The notes: generated by a model not told the origin, from the sequence alone. A stretch of DNA of 64,000 bases from JBDFMH01 sp047238125 (GCF_047238125.1 NZ_JBDFMH010000001.1:1736001-1800000); one strand, 5' to 3'; shown: positions 50,874-60,464, counted from the stretch's first letter. Program-made: numbers and translations.

Positions 50874-51359
50874 CACTGCGGCGTATCCGCCATCGACATA
50901 GACCAATGGATCGACTTCCCCGTGTTGATAGACCTCGGCAACGACCCCAATAAAAATGGCATGGGTACCATAATCGATCTGGCGATCGTTGCGACAAGCG
51001 AAAGCCGCCTGGGCATCGGCTAGGTGGGGAATCCCGAGTTGCGCGCTCACCGACCAATTGCCCTGCTCGAAACGCGCCTCGCCCTTCAGCTTGCCGCTGC
51101 ACACCGCCGAGATCGTCTCTTGCGAGCTGTGAAGGATGTTGACGCAGAAATCGGCTCCGGCTGACAGTGGCGCAAATAGCGAAGCCGTGCGGTTGACGCA
51201 GATCAGAAGCGATGGCGGCTCCATGCTGAGTTCGCTGACGGCGGTAGCGGCCATCGCGAAACGCTGCCCCTGATGACGGCAGGTGATGACGACGACGGCC
51301 TTGGCCAGGCGTCGCAGCGCCAGCCGCATCTGGGTGGGAATATCAGCGCCATCATCCAT
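50832..51359 (-). CDS. Flavin reductase domain protein, C-terminus altered by IS
   Basis: A 175-residue flavin reductase-like protein (HpaC type), which supplies reduced FMN or FAD to a partner oxygenase. 'AVVVITCRHQGQRFAMAATA' and 'VSELSMEPPSLLICVNRTAS' bind flavin, followed by 'FCVNILHSSQETISAVCSG'. After 'GYAAVGF' the frame enters the IS right end and stops at 50832; about 13 residues may be foreign. The ATG at 51359 has GAAGGAAG upstream. The likely partner is the luciferase-like monooxygenase encoded at 59205-60416. Confidence 0.85.
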   Translation of the reverse strand: MDDGADIPTQMRLALRRLAKAVVVITCRHQGQRFAMAATAVSELSMEPPSLLICVNRTASLFAPLSAGADFCVNILHSSQETISAVCSGKLKGEARFEQGNWSVSAQLGIPHLADAQAAFACRNDRQIDYGTHAIFIGVVAEVYQHGEVDPLVYVDGGYAAVGFVKANAPAVRAG

Positions 51360-51477
51360 CACTTTTTCTTCCTTCTGTGGGCGCCGAAAGGTCCACGCGA
51401 ACGCCAGCTTCACGTTGCACCCCATACGGAGGCTGGGGCATCGTGTTGCGGACGCCATGGTTCTGGGAGCTTTTCGC

Positions 51478-52413
51478 ATGACGCTGCATCCCTGGTTGCA
51501 GAAGCAGGTCGATCGCCTCGCTCTCGCACCAAAGATGGAAGATGTCGGCCACGTATATGTCCGCGCCAACGAGCTTGCCTTTTATGCGCGTATCCAGCCT
51601 CGCGAGGTGGCGGCTGTAGAAGAGCGCGTGATACCGGGCCCCCGTCGCCCGATACGGCTGCGCATCTACCGGGCCGACACGGCTCCCCATCAGCCCATGA
51701 TCGTCTTCTTTCACGGCAGCGGATTCGTAATCTGCAGTCTGGATACGCATGACGGGCTGTGTCGCGCGCTCTGTCTCGCTGGGCGCGCGACCGTGATTTC
51801 CGTCGACTACGCGCTGGCCCCGGAGCAACCGTTTCCGGCTGCTCCCGACGAATGCGAAGCTGCGACCCGCTGGGTCTTCGACAATGCGGCGGAGCTTGGC
51901 GGACAGCCGGACCGCATCGCCCTTTGTGGTGACAGTGCCGGCGGCGCGCTCGCTGTGGTGACGGCACGGCGCCTGCGCGATACAGGGGGCCCGCAGCCCG
52001 TTGCGCTGCTGCTGTTCTATCCCGTCGCAGCCTACCCGGATGCGATGTTCGCATCGTGGATCGAGCGCGGCGAGGGTTATGGGCTCGACGCTTCGACGAT
52101 GCGCTGGTTCTGGGGCCATTATCTTACCGATCCCGAGAAGCAGGCCACATCTCCGGATGCCGCGCCGCTGCGCACAGCGAGTTTCGCTGGCTTCCCGCCT
52201 GCCTATGTTACGACCGCGGAATTCGATATTCTGCGTGATGAGGGCGAGGCGCTGGCCGCGCGGCTCGAGGCCGAGGGCGGCGGCGCGGTGCTGGTGCGCT
52301 ATCCTGACATGAATCACGGCTTTCAGGCGTGGGTGGGTCTGCTTGATCGCGCCGACGAGGCGATGGCCGCTGCGGGCAGCTGGCTGAAGGCGCGCATGGC
52401 GGATGCGGGCTGA
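51478..52413 (+). CDS. HSL-family alpha/beta hydrolase (esterase/lactonase)
   Basis: A 311-residue hydrolase of the hormone-sensitive-lipase family. The oxyanion loop 'IVFFHGSGFVICSLDTHDGL' (HGSG rather than HGGG), nucleophile in GDSAGG ('IALCGDSAGGALAVVTARRL'), Asp in 'EFDILRDEGEAL' and His in 'PDMNHGFQAW' complete the triad. It is divergent from the flavin reductase and convergent with the cyclase-family gene (3 bp apart). It may open an ester or lactone made by the monooxygenase. The ATG at 51478 has GGGAG before it; 51457 is an alternative. Confidence 0.9.
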   Translation: MTLHPWLQKQVDRLALAPKMEDVGHVYVRANELAFYARIQPREVAAVEERVIPGPRRPIRLRIYRADTAPHQPMIVFFHGSGFVICSLDTHDGLCRALCLAGRATVISVDYALAPEQPFPAAPDECEAATRWVFDNAAELGGQPDRIALCGDSAGGALAVVTARRLRDTGGPQPVALLLFYPVAAYPDAMFASWIERGEGYGLDASTMRWFWGHYLTDPEKQATSPDAAPLRTASFAGFPPAYVTTAEFDILRDEGEALAARLEAEGGGAVLVRYPDMNHGFQAWVGLLDRADEAMAAAGSWLKARMADAG

Positions 52414-52416
52414 CAC

Positions 52417-53193
52417 CTAATCGTCGAAGATCGCCACCGCCCGCGTCCACCCGGCCGAAGCTGCGCGAATCTTGACGGGGAAGCAGGCGATCGTGAAGCC
52501 GGTCGGCGGCAAGGCTTCCAGGTTGTGCAGCTTTTCGAGATGGCAGTAGCCGATATGGCGGCCAGCCTTGTGCCCCTCCCAGATCAACCCGGCATCACCT
52601 GTTACGGCATATTGGGCACGCGTGTGGCTGAACGGCGCATCCCAGCTCCAGCCATCGGTGCCCGTCAGCCGCACGCCGCGCTCGAGCAGATACATGGTCG
52701 CGTCGAACCCCATACCGCAGCCTGATTCGACGTAATCGTCGTGCCCGTAACGGCGGCCGGCGGCGGTGTTGACGACGACGATCTCAAGCGGGCTCAACAC
52801 ATGCCCGATACGAGCGAGCTCGGCCTCAACGTCGCTCGCCGTCACGACATAGCCGGCCGCGAAATGCGAGAAGTCGAGCTTCACGCCCGGCTGGAAGCAC
52901 CAATCGAGCGGCACTTCGTCGATCGTGATGGCACGCTCGCCACGATCCATCGTCGATGCGAAATGGTAAGGCGCATCGAGGTGGGTGCCGTTGTGTGTGA
53001 TCAGTTCAACCCGTTCGATCGCCCAGGCCTCGCCATCGGGCAGATCGCTTTCAGCCAGCCCCGGGAAGAAGCCCGTGATTTCAGGCACCGACATCTTGTG
53101 ATCGATATAGTCGATGCGCGGGCGATAGGCGGGCGGATCGGAGATCACGTCATTTTCGAGATAGATCGACAGATCGACGATGCGCCGCGCCAT
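52417..53193 (-). CDS. Cyclase-family metal hydrolase (kynurenine formamidase-like)
   Basis: A 258-residue member of the cyclase/KynB family. The metal motif HxGTHxDAPxHF is present in 'ITHNGTHLDAPYHFASTMDR', and a family-typical 'GYVVTASDVEAELARIGHVL' follows. Relatives hydrolyse amides, lactones or isatin-like rings. It is the last gene of the ten-gene operon, 3 bp after the BKACE gene, and may perform a ring-opening hydrolysis. Confidence 0.88.
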   Translation of the reverse strand: MARRIVDLSIYLENDVISDPPAYRPRIDYIDHKMSVPEITGFFPGLAESDLPDGEAWAIERVELITHNGTHLDAPYHFASTMDRGERAITIDEVPLDWCFQPGVKLDFSHFAAGYVVTASDVEAELARIGHVLSPLEIVVVNTAAGRRYGHDDYVESGCGMGFDATMYLLERGVRLTGTDGWSWDAPFSHTRAQYAVTGDAGLIWEGHKAGRHIGYCHLEKLHNLEALPPTGFTIACFPVKIRAASAGWTRAVAIFDD

Positions 53194-53196
53194 TGG

Positions 53197-54123
53197 TCAG
53201 AACTCCACCCTGTCACCGCCCTTTAGGTCCAGCATCGCACGGGCTTCCTCCGGCGAAGCAGGCTCATGACCCATTTCCGCGAGTATCCGGACGATCTTTG
53301 CGACCTGCTCTGCATTCGACGCGGCCATCACCCCACGCTCGATGAACAAGCTGTCTTCCAATCCGACCCGGACATGGCCGCCAAGCAATGCCGCCTGGGT
53401 CAGGAACGGCATCTGGTGCCGGCCCGCCGCCAGCACGGACCATCGGAAGGCATCGCTGCCGAAGAGCCGGTCGGCGGTCGTCTTCATGAACACCAGATTT
53501 TCCAGATCGGGTCCGATTCCGCCCAGCACGCCGAAGATCATCTGTATGAAGAAGGGAGGACGAACCAGACCGCGATCGACGAAGTGCGCCAGATTGTAGA
53601 GGTGGCCGACGTCATAGCATTCATGCTCGAACCGCGTGCCCGCCCCGCTGAGCGATTCCAGAATAAAGGCAATGTCGCGGAACGTATTGCGGAAGATATA
53701 GTCGTCCGAATTGACGATATAGTCGCGTTCCCAATCATGCTTCCAATCGGTGATCCGCCGCGCCGCATCGAAGAAGGCAAAATTCATCGATCCCATGTTG
53801 AGCGAACACATTTCGGGCTTGAAAGCGAGTGCCGCCCGCAGGCGTTCGGCCACCGGCATTGTGGCCGATCCGCCGGTCGTGAGGTTCATCACCGCGCCGG
53901 TCCGCTGCTTCAGCACCGGCAGGAACTGCTCGAACACGTCCGGATCGCCGGTGGGGCGGCCATCTTCGGGCACACGCGCGTGCAGGTGGAGGATGGACGC
54001 GCCGGCCTCGACGGCGGCAACCCCCTGATCGATGATCTCCGAGGGCGTGATCGGGAGCGCCGCGGACATGGTCGGCGTATGCGCGCCGCCGGTCAGCGCA
54101 CAGGTGATGATGACCTTGCTCAT
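53197..54123 (-). CDS. BKACE-family beta-keto acid cleavage enzyme
   Basis: A 308-residue TIM-barrel enzyme of the 3-keto-5-aminohexanoate cleavage (DUF849/BKACE) family, which condenses a beta-keto acid with acetyl-CoA to give acetoacetate and a new acyl-CoA. Metal-binding His are in 'GASILHLHARVPEDGRPTGD', and 'VMNLTTGGSATMPVAERL' and 'HVRVGLEDSLFIERGVMAAS' are family signatures. The ATG at 54123 overlaps the previous gene (ATGA). Its presence implies a beta-keto acid late in the pathway. Confidence 0.93.
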   Translation of the reverse strand: MSKVIITCALTGGAHTPTMSAALPITPSEIIDQGVAAVEAGASILHLHARVPEDGRPTGDPDVFEQFLPVLKQRTGAVMNLTTGGSATMPVAERLRAALAFKPEMCSLNMGSMNFAFFDAARRITDWKHDWERDYIVNSDDYIFRNTFRDIAFILESLSGAGTRFEHECYDVGHLYNLAHFVDRGLVRPPFFIQMIFGVLGGIGPDLENLVFMKTTADRLFGSDAFRWSVLAAGRHQMPFLTQAALLGGHVRVGLEDSLFIERGVMAASNAEQVAKIVRILAEMGHEPASPEEARAMLDLKGGDRVEF

Positions 54124-54896
54124 CGGGTGCCGAGCAAGCGCTGAAGGCCAAGACGATCGGCGCAGATCTGAATGCGTTCGACACGGCCATGCGCCACATC
54201 GGCAATAGCCGCGATGCTGAGGGCGATCGGAGCGCCGCTCGCAGCGCCATCGTCGAGCCCGCCGCGATAGTCGCCCGTTACCACGGCGTGAAAGGCGGCG
54301 CGGGGGCCGGCCGAGAACAAGGTGGACAGCGTCACTGCCCGCGGCACGATGAGGTCGACGATCCTCGGCCCCTCGGCCGCGACATCCTCGACGCAGCCAA
54401 AATCGAGTGCCTCCAGCCAGCTGTGTACGGCCTGCTCGGTTGCCTCGTCGGCATCCCGCACCGGCTCGTCCCAAGGAGCCGGATGCGGGGGCGCGACCGG
54501 ATCGACTTGGCCCGATTTCTGCTGGCGCTTTCGGGCGAGATAATCTTCTTCGGCCCAACCATGCACAATCCGGCCATTGCCGATGCGGAAGAGGGTGATG
54601 CCGCCCCATGCGGCGGCACGGCCATCGCGTGCCGAAACGCCATGCTCGGTAAAGCGCAGCGCCATCGCGTCCGAAGAGAAGACCGTATCGTGGGCGGTCA
54701 CCACAAGACCCGGGAACAAATCGAGCTGCGCGGCGGTCGCAGGCAGATAGACGTCGTCGCGGCCGGCCAGCCGGTGGCCGCTGATCGAGAGGCAATAGGC
54801 CGGATCCATGATCCGCTCGACGACATGGTTGTCGTGCCCCGTCAGAAAATCATTGGCGAACCCGCGGAGTAGGCGCGCCGGCAGCGGCACTGTCAT
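54120..54896 (-). CDS. Tandem SnoaL/NTF2-like protein
   Basis: A 258-residue protein with two NTF2/SnoaL-like cone folds, about residues 8-125 ('FANDFLTGHDNHVVERIMDP', 'GITLFRIGNGRIVHGWAEED') and 150-258 ('FHAVVTGDYRGGLDDGAASG'). SnoaL-type proteins catalyse ring closures, isomerisations or dehydrations of polyketides and steroids. It sits between the ligase and BKACE genes with ATGA overlaps on both sides. The reaction here is unknown. Confidence 0.75.
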   Translation of the reverse strand: MTVPLPARLLRGFANDFLTGHDNHVVERIMDPAYCLSISGHRLAGRDDVYLPATAAQLDLFPGLVVTAHDTVFSSDAMALRFTEHGVSARDGRAAAWGGITLFRIGNGRIVHGWAEEDYLARKRQQKSGQVDPVAPPHPAPWDEPVRDADEATEQAVHSWLEALDFGCVEDVAAEGPRIVDLIVPRAVTLSTLFSAGPRAAFHAVVTGDYRGGLDDGAASGAPIALSIAAIADVAHGRVERIQICADRLGLQRLLGTR

Positions 54897-56410
54897 GTGA
54901 GGCCATCCCTCAATTCGCGTTTCAGGATCTTGCCGGACGCGCTGCGCGGGAGCGCGGACACGAAACGGATCGAGGTCGGGCATTTGTAGCGCGCCAGCCG
55001 CTCGCGCAGCCATTCGATCAGTGCCGCTTCGGTCGGCACGCGACCCGCGCGGGCGACAACATAGGCGCGCGGCGTTTCACCCCAGGCCGGGTGGGGCACG
55101 CCAACGACCGCCACTTCCGCAACGTCGGGATGATGCGCCAGGATATTGTCGATCTCAGACGGGTAGATATTCTCACCGCCGGAGACGATCATGTCCTTGT
55201 AGCGATCCTGGATGAACACATAGCCGTCAGCGTCGCGAAATGCGGCATCGCCTGTGCACAGCCAGCCGTCGCTGGTGATCGCCGCTGCGGTCTCGGCGGG
55301 TTTGCGCCAATAATCGCGCATGATCGCTGGAGATCGCAGCCGGATCTCGCCGATCTGACCAGCTGGCTGGCGTTGGCCCGTCGCTGGATCGACAATTTCG
55401 AGCTCGACCCAGGGCATCGGCCGGCCGCAGGATCGCAGGCGCCGCGCGCCTGCGCCGTCCGGATCATGATCCTGCGGATCGAGCGTAACGACGGTACCCG
55501 CGGTTTCCGTCATGCCGTAGACGTGATGAAAGCCCGCCGCGAACATGGTGATTGCGCGGCGCAGCAGCGCTTCGCCGATCGGCGCCGCCCCGTAGAGAAG
55601 ATGGGGCACGTGCGGCGGAACGATGCCCTGCGCCTCGGCATGGTCAACCAGCCGCTGGATGACGGTGGGAACGAAGAAGGCGTGCGTCACATGATGGCGG
55701 GCGAGCAACGCTAGCAGGGCGCCGGGATCGGTCGCACGAGTCAGCACCGTCTCGCCACCCTGGGAAAGCGCGAGCAGCCCGTACCCGATCCCGCCGATAT
55801 GGAAGAGCGGCATGGCGACGAGGTTCACGCTATCAGGCGTGAACGACCACAATTCGCCCGCCATTCGCCCGAGATAGGAAAGGTTGCGGTGGCTGAGTGT
55901 CGCGCCCTTGGCCCGGCCTGTCGTGCCGGATGTGTAGAGCAGCAGGACGGGAGCATCGGGCGCGGCAGGGTCAACCGGTCCGGCTGCGGCGGTGTCGCGC
56001 CATGCAGGATAGTCGGCCTCGACATCATAGCTGCGCCAGCCGCGGGGAGGCGGGAGCGCGGTGGCCAGATCGTTGGAGACAAACAGCAAGTGCGGCTCGG
56101 CATCGGCCAGGATCTCGTCGATCTCGCGCGGCGACAGGCGGATGTTGATCGGCACGAGGATCGCGCCGGCCTTCGCGCATCCGAACAGCAGCTCGAAGAA
56201 GGCCGGCGACGCGGGGGCCAGAATGCTGACACGATCCCCGGCCACGATGCCGGCCGCCTTTAACGCCGCGGCCACCCGATCGCTGGCGTCATCAAGATCG
56301 GCGAAGCTTGCCGTCCTGTCTTCGAACGACAGACAGGCGGCTTCGGGCCGCGCCGCCGCCTGCCGCGTCAGCATGGACACCAGATCCTCGGGCGGGGCCG
56401 GCTGCGCCAT
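54893..56410 (-). CDS. Acyl-CoA ligase (AMP-dependent)
   Basis: A 505-residue adenylate-forming ligase activating a carboxylic acid as its CoA thioester. The P-loop 'LLYTSGTTGRAKGATLSHRN', 'HVYGMTETAGTVVTLDP', 'GDAAFRDADGYVFIQDRYKD' and the catalytic lysine in 'PRSASGKILKRELRDG' are all present. The start at 56410 overlaps the acyl-CoA dehydrogenase stop (TGATG). It provides the entry to CoA-dependent degradation in this operon. Confidence 0.94.
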   Translation of the reverse strand: MAQPAPPEDLVSMLTRQAAARPEAACLSFEDRTASFADLDDASDRVAAALKAAGIVAGDRVSILAPASPAFFELLFGCAKAGAILVPINIRLSPREIDEILADAEPHLLFVSNDLATALPPPRGWRSYDVEADYPAWRDTAAAGPVDPAAPDAPVLLLYTSGTTGRAKGATLSHRNLSYLGRMAGELWSFTPDSVNLVAMPLFHIGGIGYGLLALSQGGETVLTRATDPGALLALLARHHVTHAFFVPTVIQRLVDHAEAQGIVPPHVPHLLYGAAPIGEALLRRAITMFAAGFHHVYGMTETAGTVVTLDPQDHDPDGAGARRLRSCGRPMPWVELEIVDPATGQRQPAGQIGEIRLRSPAIMRDYWRKPAETAAAITSDGWLCTGDAAFRDADGYVFIQDRYKDMIVSGGENIYPSEIDNILAHHPDVAEVAVVGVPHPAWGETPRAYVVARAGRVPTEAALIEWLRERLARYKCPTSIRFVSALPRSASGKILKRELRDGLT

Positions 56411-57582
56411 CAATAGCTCTTCGGCAGGCTCAGGCTGTGTTGGGCGACATGATTGAGGATCATCTCGCGGCTCACCGGCGCGGTCTTGTGCAGCCGCGCG
56501 ACGAACCAAAGGTCCGCCAAACCATATTCGTACGAAAGGCCATTGCCGCCATGCGTCTGGATTGCTTGGTCGAGCGCCTTCAGCGAGGTTTCCGCCGCCA
56601 GGAATTTCGCCATGTTGGCAGCTTCGGCAGCATCCTCGCCGGCGTCGAACAGCTGAGCGGCGCGCGCCGCCATCAATCGCGCGGATTGCACGCCGACATA
56701 GCTCTCGGCCAGGGGATGGGCGACACCCTGGTGGGCGCCGATCGGCGTCTTCCAGACTTGGCGATCACGCGCATAGCTGGCTGCCTGATCGAGAGCGAAC
56801 CGCGCGATCCCGTTGTTGATCGCCGCGGCCGCCACGCGCTCGGGATTGAGGCCCACGAACACCTGTTTCAAACCTGCCCCGGCTGTGCCGATCAAAGCTG
56901 AAGCCGGCAGCTTCACATCGTCGTAGAACACGGTGAATTGCTGTTCGGGCACGCGCAGCGCCGAATCGATCCGGTGCCAGCTTATGCCTGGCGCATCAGT
57001 GGGCGCGATGAACAGCGAAAGCGCGGATCGCTCGGGCGTCGAACGCGCCTCGTCGCGTGCAACGATGAGCACGGCGTCGGATTCGTCGATGGCGGACGTC
57101 CAGTATTTCGATCCGCTGATCGTCCACCCGTCCGCCGTCTCGCGCGCGACGGTCGACACGTTGTGCGTGTTGGAACCGGCATTGGGCTCAGTGATGCTGA
57201 ACGCCATCCGCTTGGTGCCGGCGGCCAGGCCAGGCAGCCAGGTCCGCTTCAGCTCGTCCGATCCATGCGCGGCGATGATCGGCGCGCAAATCGAGTTGAT
57301 CACCATCGCCAGCAGCGGACAGCCGTGCGCAGCGACTTCCTCGATCACGACATAATAGTCGGCGAGACCGCCGCCACCGCCACCATGTTCTTCAGGGATG
57401 TGAACGCCGAGAAAGCCTGAGTCGCCAAGCGCTTGCCACAGCGCATCCGGGGTTTCCCCGCGGGCATACACATCCTGGAAATATTTGCGCCCGAACCCAG
57501 CCATCAGCTTGGCGACGCTGGCGCGCAGAGCGGCATGATGTTCGGATAGGTCGACGAGCGGCGTCTGGAACAACATCGTCAT
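56410..57582 (-). CDS. Acyl-CoA dehydrogenase
   Basis: A 390-residue FAD enzyme that forms the alpha,beta double bond of an acyl-CoA. 'MAFSITEPNAGSNTHNVSTV' and 'ISGSKYWTSAIDESDAVLIV' contact FAD, and 'IQTHGGNGLSYEYGLADLWF' is the C-terminal signature. It begins at 57582 (an ATG six bases later is possible). It comes directly after the hydroxyacyl-CoA dehydrogenase in the operon, with a 13-bp gap. Confidence 0.94.
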   Translation of the reverse strand: MTMLFQTPLVDLSEHHAALRASVAKLMAGFGRKYFQDVYARGETPDALWQALGDSGFLGVHIPEEHGGGGGGLADYYVVIEEVAAHGCPLLAMVINSICAPIIAAHGSDELKRTWLPGLAAGTKRMAFSITEPNAGSNTHNVSTVARETADGWTISGSKYWTSAIDESDAVLIVARDEARSTPERSALSLFIAPTDAPGISWHRIDSALRVPEQQFTVFYDDVKLPASALIGTAGAGLKQVFVGLNPERVAAAAINNGIARFALDQAASYARDRQVWKTPIGAHQGVAHPLAESYVGVQSARLMAARAAQLFDAGEDAAEAANMAKFLAAETSLKALDQAIQTHGGNGLSYEYGLADLWFVARLHKTAPVSREMILNHVAQHSLSLPKSY

Positions 57583-57595
57583 CAATAAGCTCCGG

Positions 57596-58438
57596 TCATC
57601 GCGGCCACGCGAAGAAGCCCCGGCCCGACTTTTCGCCGAGCCGCCCTTCCGCAACCATGTCTTCTAGGATCTTGGGCGGCGCGAACCGCGAACCGTGCGC
57701 CGCCTCAAGCGTGCGTGCGATATCCAGCCGCACATCGAGGCCGACGATGTCGCTTAGCCGCAGCGGGCCGACCGGGTGGCGATAGGCAAGCACGGCGGCC
57801 CGATCGATATCCTCCGCACTGGCGACCCCGCTTTCTAGCATCCGCATCGCTTCGAGCGACGCGATCAGATCGAGGCGGCTGGTCGCGAAACCTGGCACGT
57901 CGCGCACGACGAGCGCTTCCTTGCTCAGCCAGCTAACGAAGGCACGCGCCTCTTGCACTGCAGCGCCCGAGGTATCCGCCCCGCGCACCAGTTCAACGAG
58001 CTTCAGCGACCAGACGGGATTGAAGAAATGCATCCCTAGGAAGTTTGCAGGCTGTGCAACCGCGGCGGCCAACCGGTCGATCGACAATGCGCTCGTATTG
58101 CTGGCAAGCAGGGCGGGCGTGCGCGCCGAGGCCTCTGCGAGCACCGACAGTTTCAGTTCCAACCGCTCGGGCACCGACTCCACGATCAGGTCGAGCCCGT
58201 CCGGGAGGCCGCTCGTCCTGTCGATGACGACAATTCGTGCGATCAGGCCTGCGGCCTCTTTGTCGGTCAGCTTGCCGCGCTTCACCGCCCCACTGGCGGC
58301 ATCGGCTATGGTCACGCGCAGTGCGTCGACCCGCGCCGCATCCGGCTCGACGACAAGAACATCGCCGCCCGCCTGCGCCGCGACATAGGCGATGCCCACG
58401 CCCATGGTGCCGCCGCCGATGACCGCGACCCGCCTCAT
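57596..58438 (-). CDS. 3-hydroxyacyl-CoA dehydrogenase
   Basis: A 280-residue NAD-dependent dehydrogenase. 'VAVIGGGTMGVGIAYVAAQA' binds NAD; the catalytic His is in 'FLGMHFFNPVWSLKLVELVR', paired with Glu in the same helix region; 'RHPVGPLRLSDIVGLDVRLD' is in the C-terminal domain. The length is normal for the single-function family. It overlaps the enoyl-CoA hydratase gene by ATGA (58435-58438). Confidence 0.94.
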   Translation of the reverse strand: MRRVAVIGGGTMGVGIAYVAAQAGGDVLVVEPDAARVDALRVTIADAASGAVKRGKLTDKEAAGLIARIVVIDRTSGLPDGLDLIVESVPERLELKLSVLAEASARTPALLASNTSALSIDRLAAAVAQPANFLGMHFFNPVWSLKLVELVRGADTSGAAVQEARAFVSWLSKEALVVRDVPGFATSRLDLIASLEAMRMLESGVASAEDIDRAAVLAYRHPVGPLRLSDIVGLDVRLDIARTLEAAHGSRFAPPKILEDMVAEGRLGEKSGRGFFAWPR

Positions 58439-59208
58439 CGCCCCTGCCAGTCCGGCAGCCGTTTCTCGGCAAAGGCGCGCGCGCCTTCCTGCGCGTCCTG
58501 TGAGCCAATGACCGCTTCGGCAAGCGGACGTTGCAGGTGCCACTGCTCGTTTTCGGCCCAGTCACGCGCCTCGCGCATGATCCGCTTGCTCATCATCACC
58601 GAAAGCGGCGCATTGCCGGCAATCTCCTCGGCGAGCGCCAAGGCGGCGGCAAGCGCGCCGCCCGTGGGTACCACGCGGTTGACCAGCCCCCAGCGGTGCG
58701 CGGTTGCGGCGTCCATACGCGCGCCGGTCAGCGCATATTCGAGAGCGATCGCCTGCGGTATGCGCTGGCCAAGCCGGATCAGGCCGCCGGACCCTGCGAC
58801 CAGCCCGCGCGCTACCTCGGGCAAGCCAAATATGGCCCCTTCGCCCGCCACGATCAGGTCGCACGCCAGCGCCAGTTCGCAGCCGCCGGCCAGTGCGAAG
58901 CCTTCGACCGCAGCAATCAGCGGCTTGCGTGGCGGTGCCTCGCATACGCCGGCGAAGCCACGGCCGGGCAATTCCGGCCGCTCCCCGCCGACGAAGGCCT
59001 TGAGATCCATTCCCGAGCAAAAATTCCCGCCAGCTCCGGTCACGATCCCGACACGAAGATCATCGCGTGAATCCAGATCGTCGAGCGCAGCTGCGATCGC
59101 CGCCGAGACCGCCTGATCGACGGCATTTCGGCGCTCGGGGCGATCGAGCGTTATCGAGAGGACACGTCCGTAGACCGCGACCCGCACCGGATCCCGCACA
59201 ATGCTCAT
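58435..59208 (-). CDS. Enoyl-CoA hydratase/isomerase
   Basis: A 257-residue crotonase-fold protein. The oxyanion-hole segments are 'NFCSGMDLKAFVGGERPELP' and 'AVEGFALAGGCELALACDLI', and 'FGLPEVARGLVAGSGGLIRL' holds the usual glutamate region. It hydrates or isomerises an unsaturated CoA ester. The ATG at 59208 overlaps the monooxygenase stop (ATGA). Confidence 0.93.
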   Translation of the reverse strand: MSIVRDPVRVAVYGRVLSITLDRPERRNAVDQAVSAAIAAALDDLDSRDDLRVGIVTGAGGNFCSGMDLKAFVGGERPELPGRGFAGVCEAPPRKPLIAAVEGFALAGGCELALACDLIVAGEGAIFGLPEVARGLVAGSGGLIRLGQRIPQAIALEYALTGARMDAATAHRWGLVNRVVPTGGALAAALALAEEIAGNAPLSVMMSKRIMREARDWAENEQWHLQRPLAEAVIGSQDAQEGARAFAEKRLPDWQGR

Positions 59209-60416
59209 TCGGCCGGGGCCCCTGCCTTGTGCGACGGCAGTTCGGCGATCAGCTCGGGGGCGATATTGCGTTCGCCCTTCTCGTCGATGTGGCGCTGGAT
59301 GCGATCCTGGATCGCCGCTCCGATCTTGCCGGCAAGCTCGGGCCGCGATGCGCGGCATTCCGCTTCGGAGATGACGCGGTTGTCCGGCATCGCGTCGACC
59401 CGCGGCATCACGTAGCGCGCGAACATTTCGTAAGACTTCTTGGTCCGGTCCCAGTCCGCCCAGTTGGTGCCGAACAACACAAGCGTGCCGAACCCTCCCG
59501 ACTGCTTCTTCAGTCGTTCGATCTGCGCGACCGCCTCGTCGGGTGTGCCGATCACCGCCATGTGCGAATCGAGCATGGCATCGACCACATCTCCCCCGCC
59601 CGGCACGATCGGCAGCGCCGCGACGTTGCGCAGATAATCCGCCCAGCCCTCGATGCCGAACTGCACGTCCTTGCGGGCCTGCTCGGCCGTCTCGGCGATA
59701 TGCATCGGCGCGACGAGTCGCCAGTTTCTGCGATCGACCACCTTGCCGTTGTCGCGCGCGATCTCCTCGCAGATCGCCCAGTTCGAGGCGAGTGCGTCGA
59801 ACGCCGCGCTGGCGGTCGCGCCGAACGACAGCATCCCGATCCCGTTCCGCCCCGCCGCACGCGATCCCGTTGGAGAGATCGTGCTGGCCGCAATCATGTC
59901 GATCGACGGACGCGTGTAGGGCGTCATGTGAATGCGGGCATTCTTGAGCGTAAACCAATCGGTCTGGTGCGTCACCGTCTCACCGCGCATCAGGCGGGCG
60001 ATCACGTCGATCGCCTCATCCATCATGTCGCGCTGCTTGGCGACCGAGATCCCCATCATCTCGGCATCCGACGCCAGCGACCCTGGCCCCATGCCCAGCA
60101 TCACGCGCCCGCGCGTCATGTGGTCGAGCTGGCTGTAGCGTTCGGCCAGCATTAGCGGATGATGATAGGGGACCGAACTGACCGCAGATCCTAGCATGAT
60201 CCGCGAGGTGCGCTCGGCCGCGGCCGCGATCATTACCTCCGGACTCGCGATCGTCTCCCAGCCGGCAGAATGATGCTCACCGTACCAGATCTCGTCGAAA
60301 CCCAGATATTCGAGATGCTGGGCAAGTTCGAGGTCGCGCTGAAGGCACAGTGTCGGATTCTCGTTCAGTGGATGATGCGGTCCGCAAAACACGCCATACC
60401 GAAGCTTATTGGTCAT
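59205..60416 (-). CDS. LLM-class flavin-dependent monooxygenase
   Basis: A 403-residue luciferase-like TIM-barrel oxygenase using reduced flavin from a separate reductase. 'FDEIWYGEHHSAGWETIASP', 'VSSVPYHHPLMLAERYSQLD' and 'GRVMLGMGPGSLASDAEMMG' are hallmark segments of the group that includes limonene monooxygenase-like and type II Baeyer-Villiger enzymes. The ATG at 60416 has GGGAGAA upstream. It is the only oxygenase of the operon, so it probably carries out the first oxidation. Substrate not deducible. Confidence 0.92.
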   Translation of the reverse strand: MTNKLRYGVFCGPHHPLNENPTLCLQRDLELAQHLEYLGFDEIWYGEHHSAGWETIASPEVMIAAAAERTSRIMLGSAVSSVPYHHPLMLAERYSQLDHMTRGRVMLGMGPGSLASDAEMMGISVAKQRDMMDEAIDVIARLMRGETVTHQTDWFTLKNARIHMTPYTRPSIDMIAASTISPTGSRAAGRNGIGMLSFGATASAAFDALASNWAICEEIARDNGKVVDRRNWRLVAPMHIAETAEQARKDVQFGIEGWADYLRNVAALPIVPGGGDVVDAMLDSHMAVIGTPDEAVAQIERLKKQSGGFGTLVLFGTNWADWDRTKKSYEMFARYVMPRVDAMPDNRVISEAECRASRPELAGKIGAAIQDRIQRHIDEKGERNIAPELIAELPSHKAGAPAE

Positions 60417-60464
60417 TTCGGTTCTCCCGTATCGCTGCAATCTGTTGAGCTGCGCCTGACGGGG

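Noticed and set aside
35450..50881. Eight-base target-site duplications at the IS6 copies
   Set aside because: The eight bases outside each end (CGCCGGAC, GCTTGAGA, TTTTACGA, CACTGCGG) do not match in any pairing.
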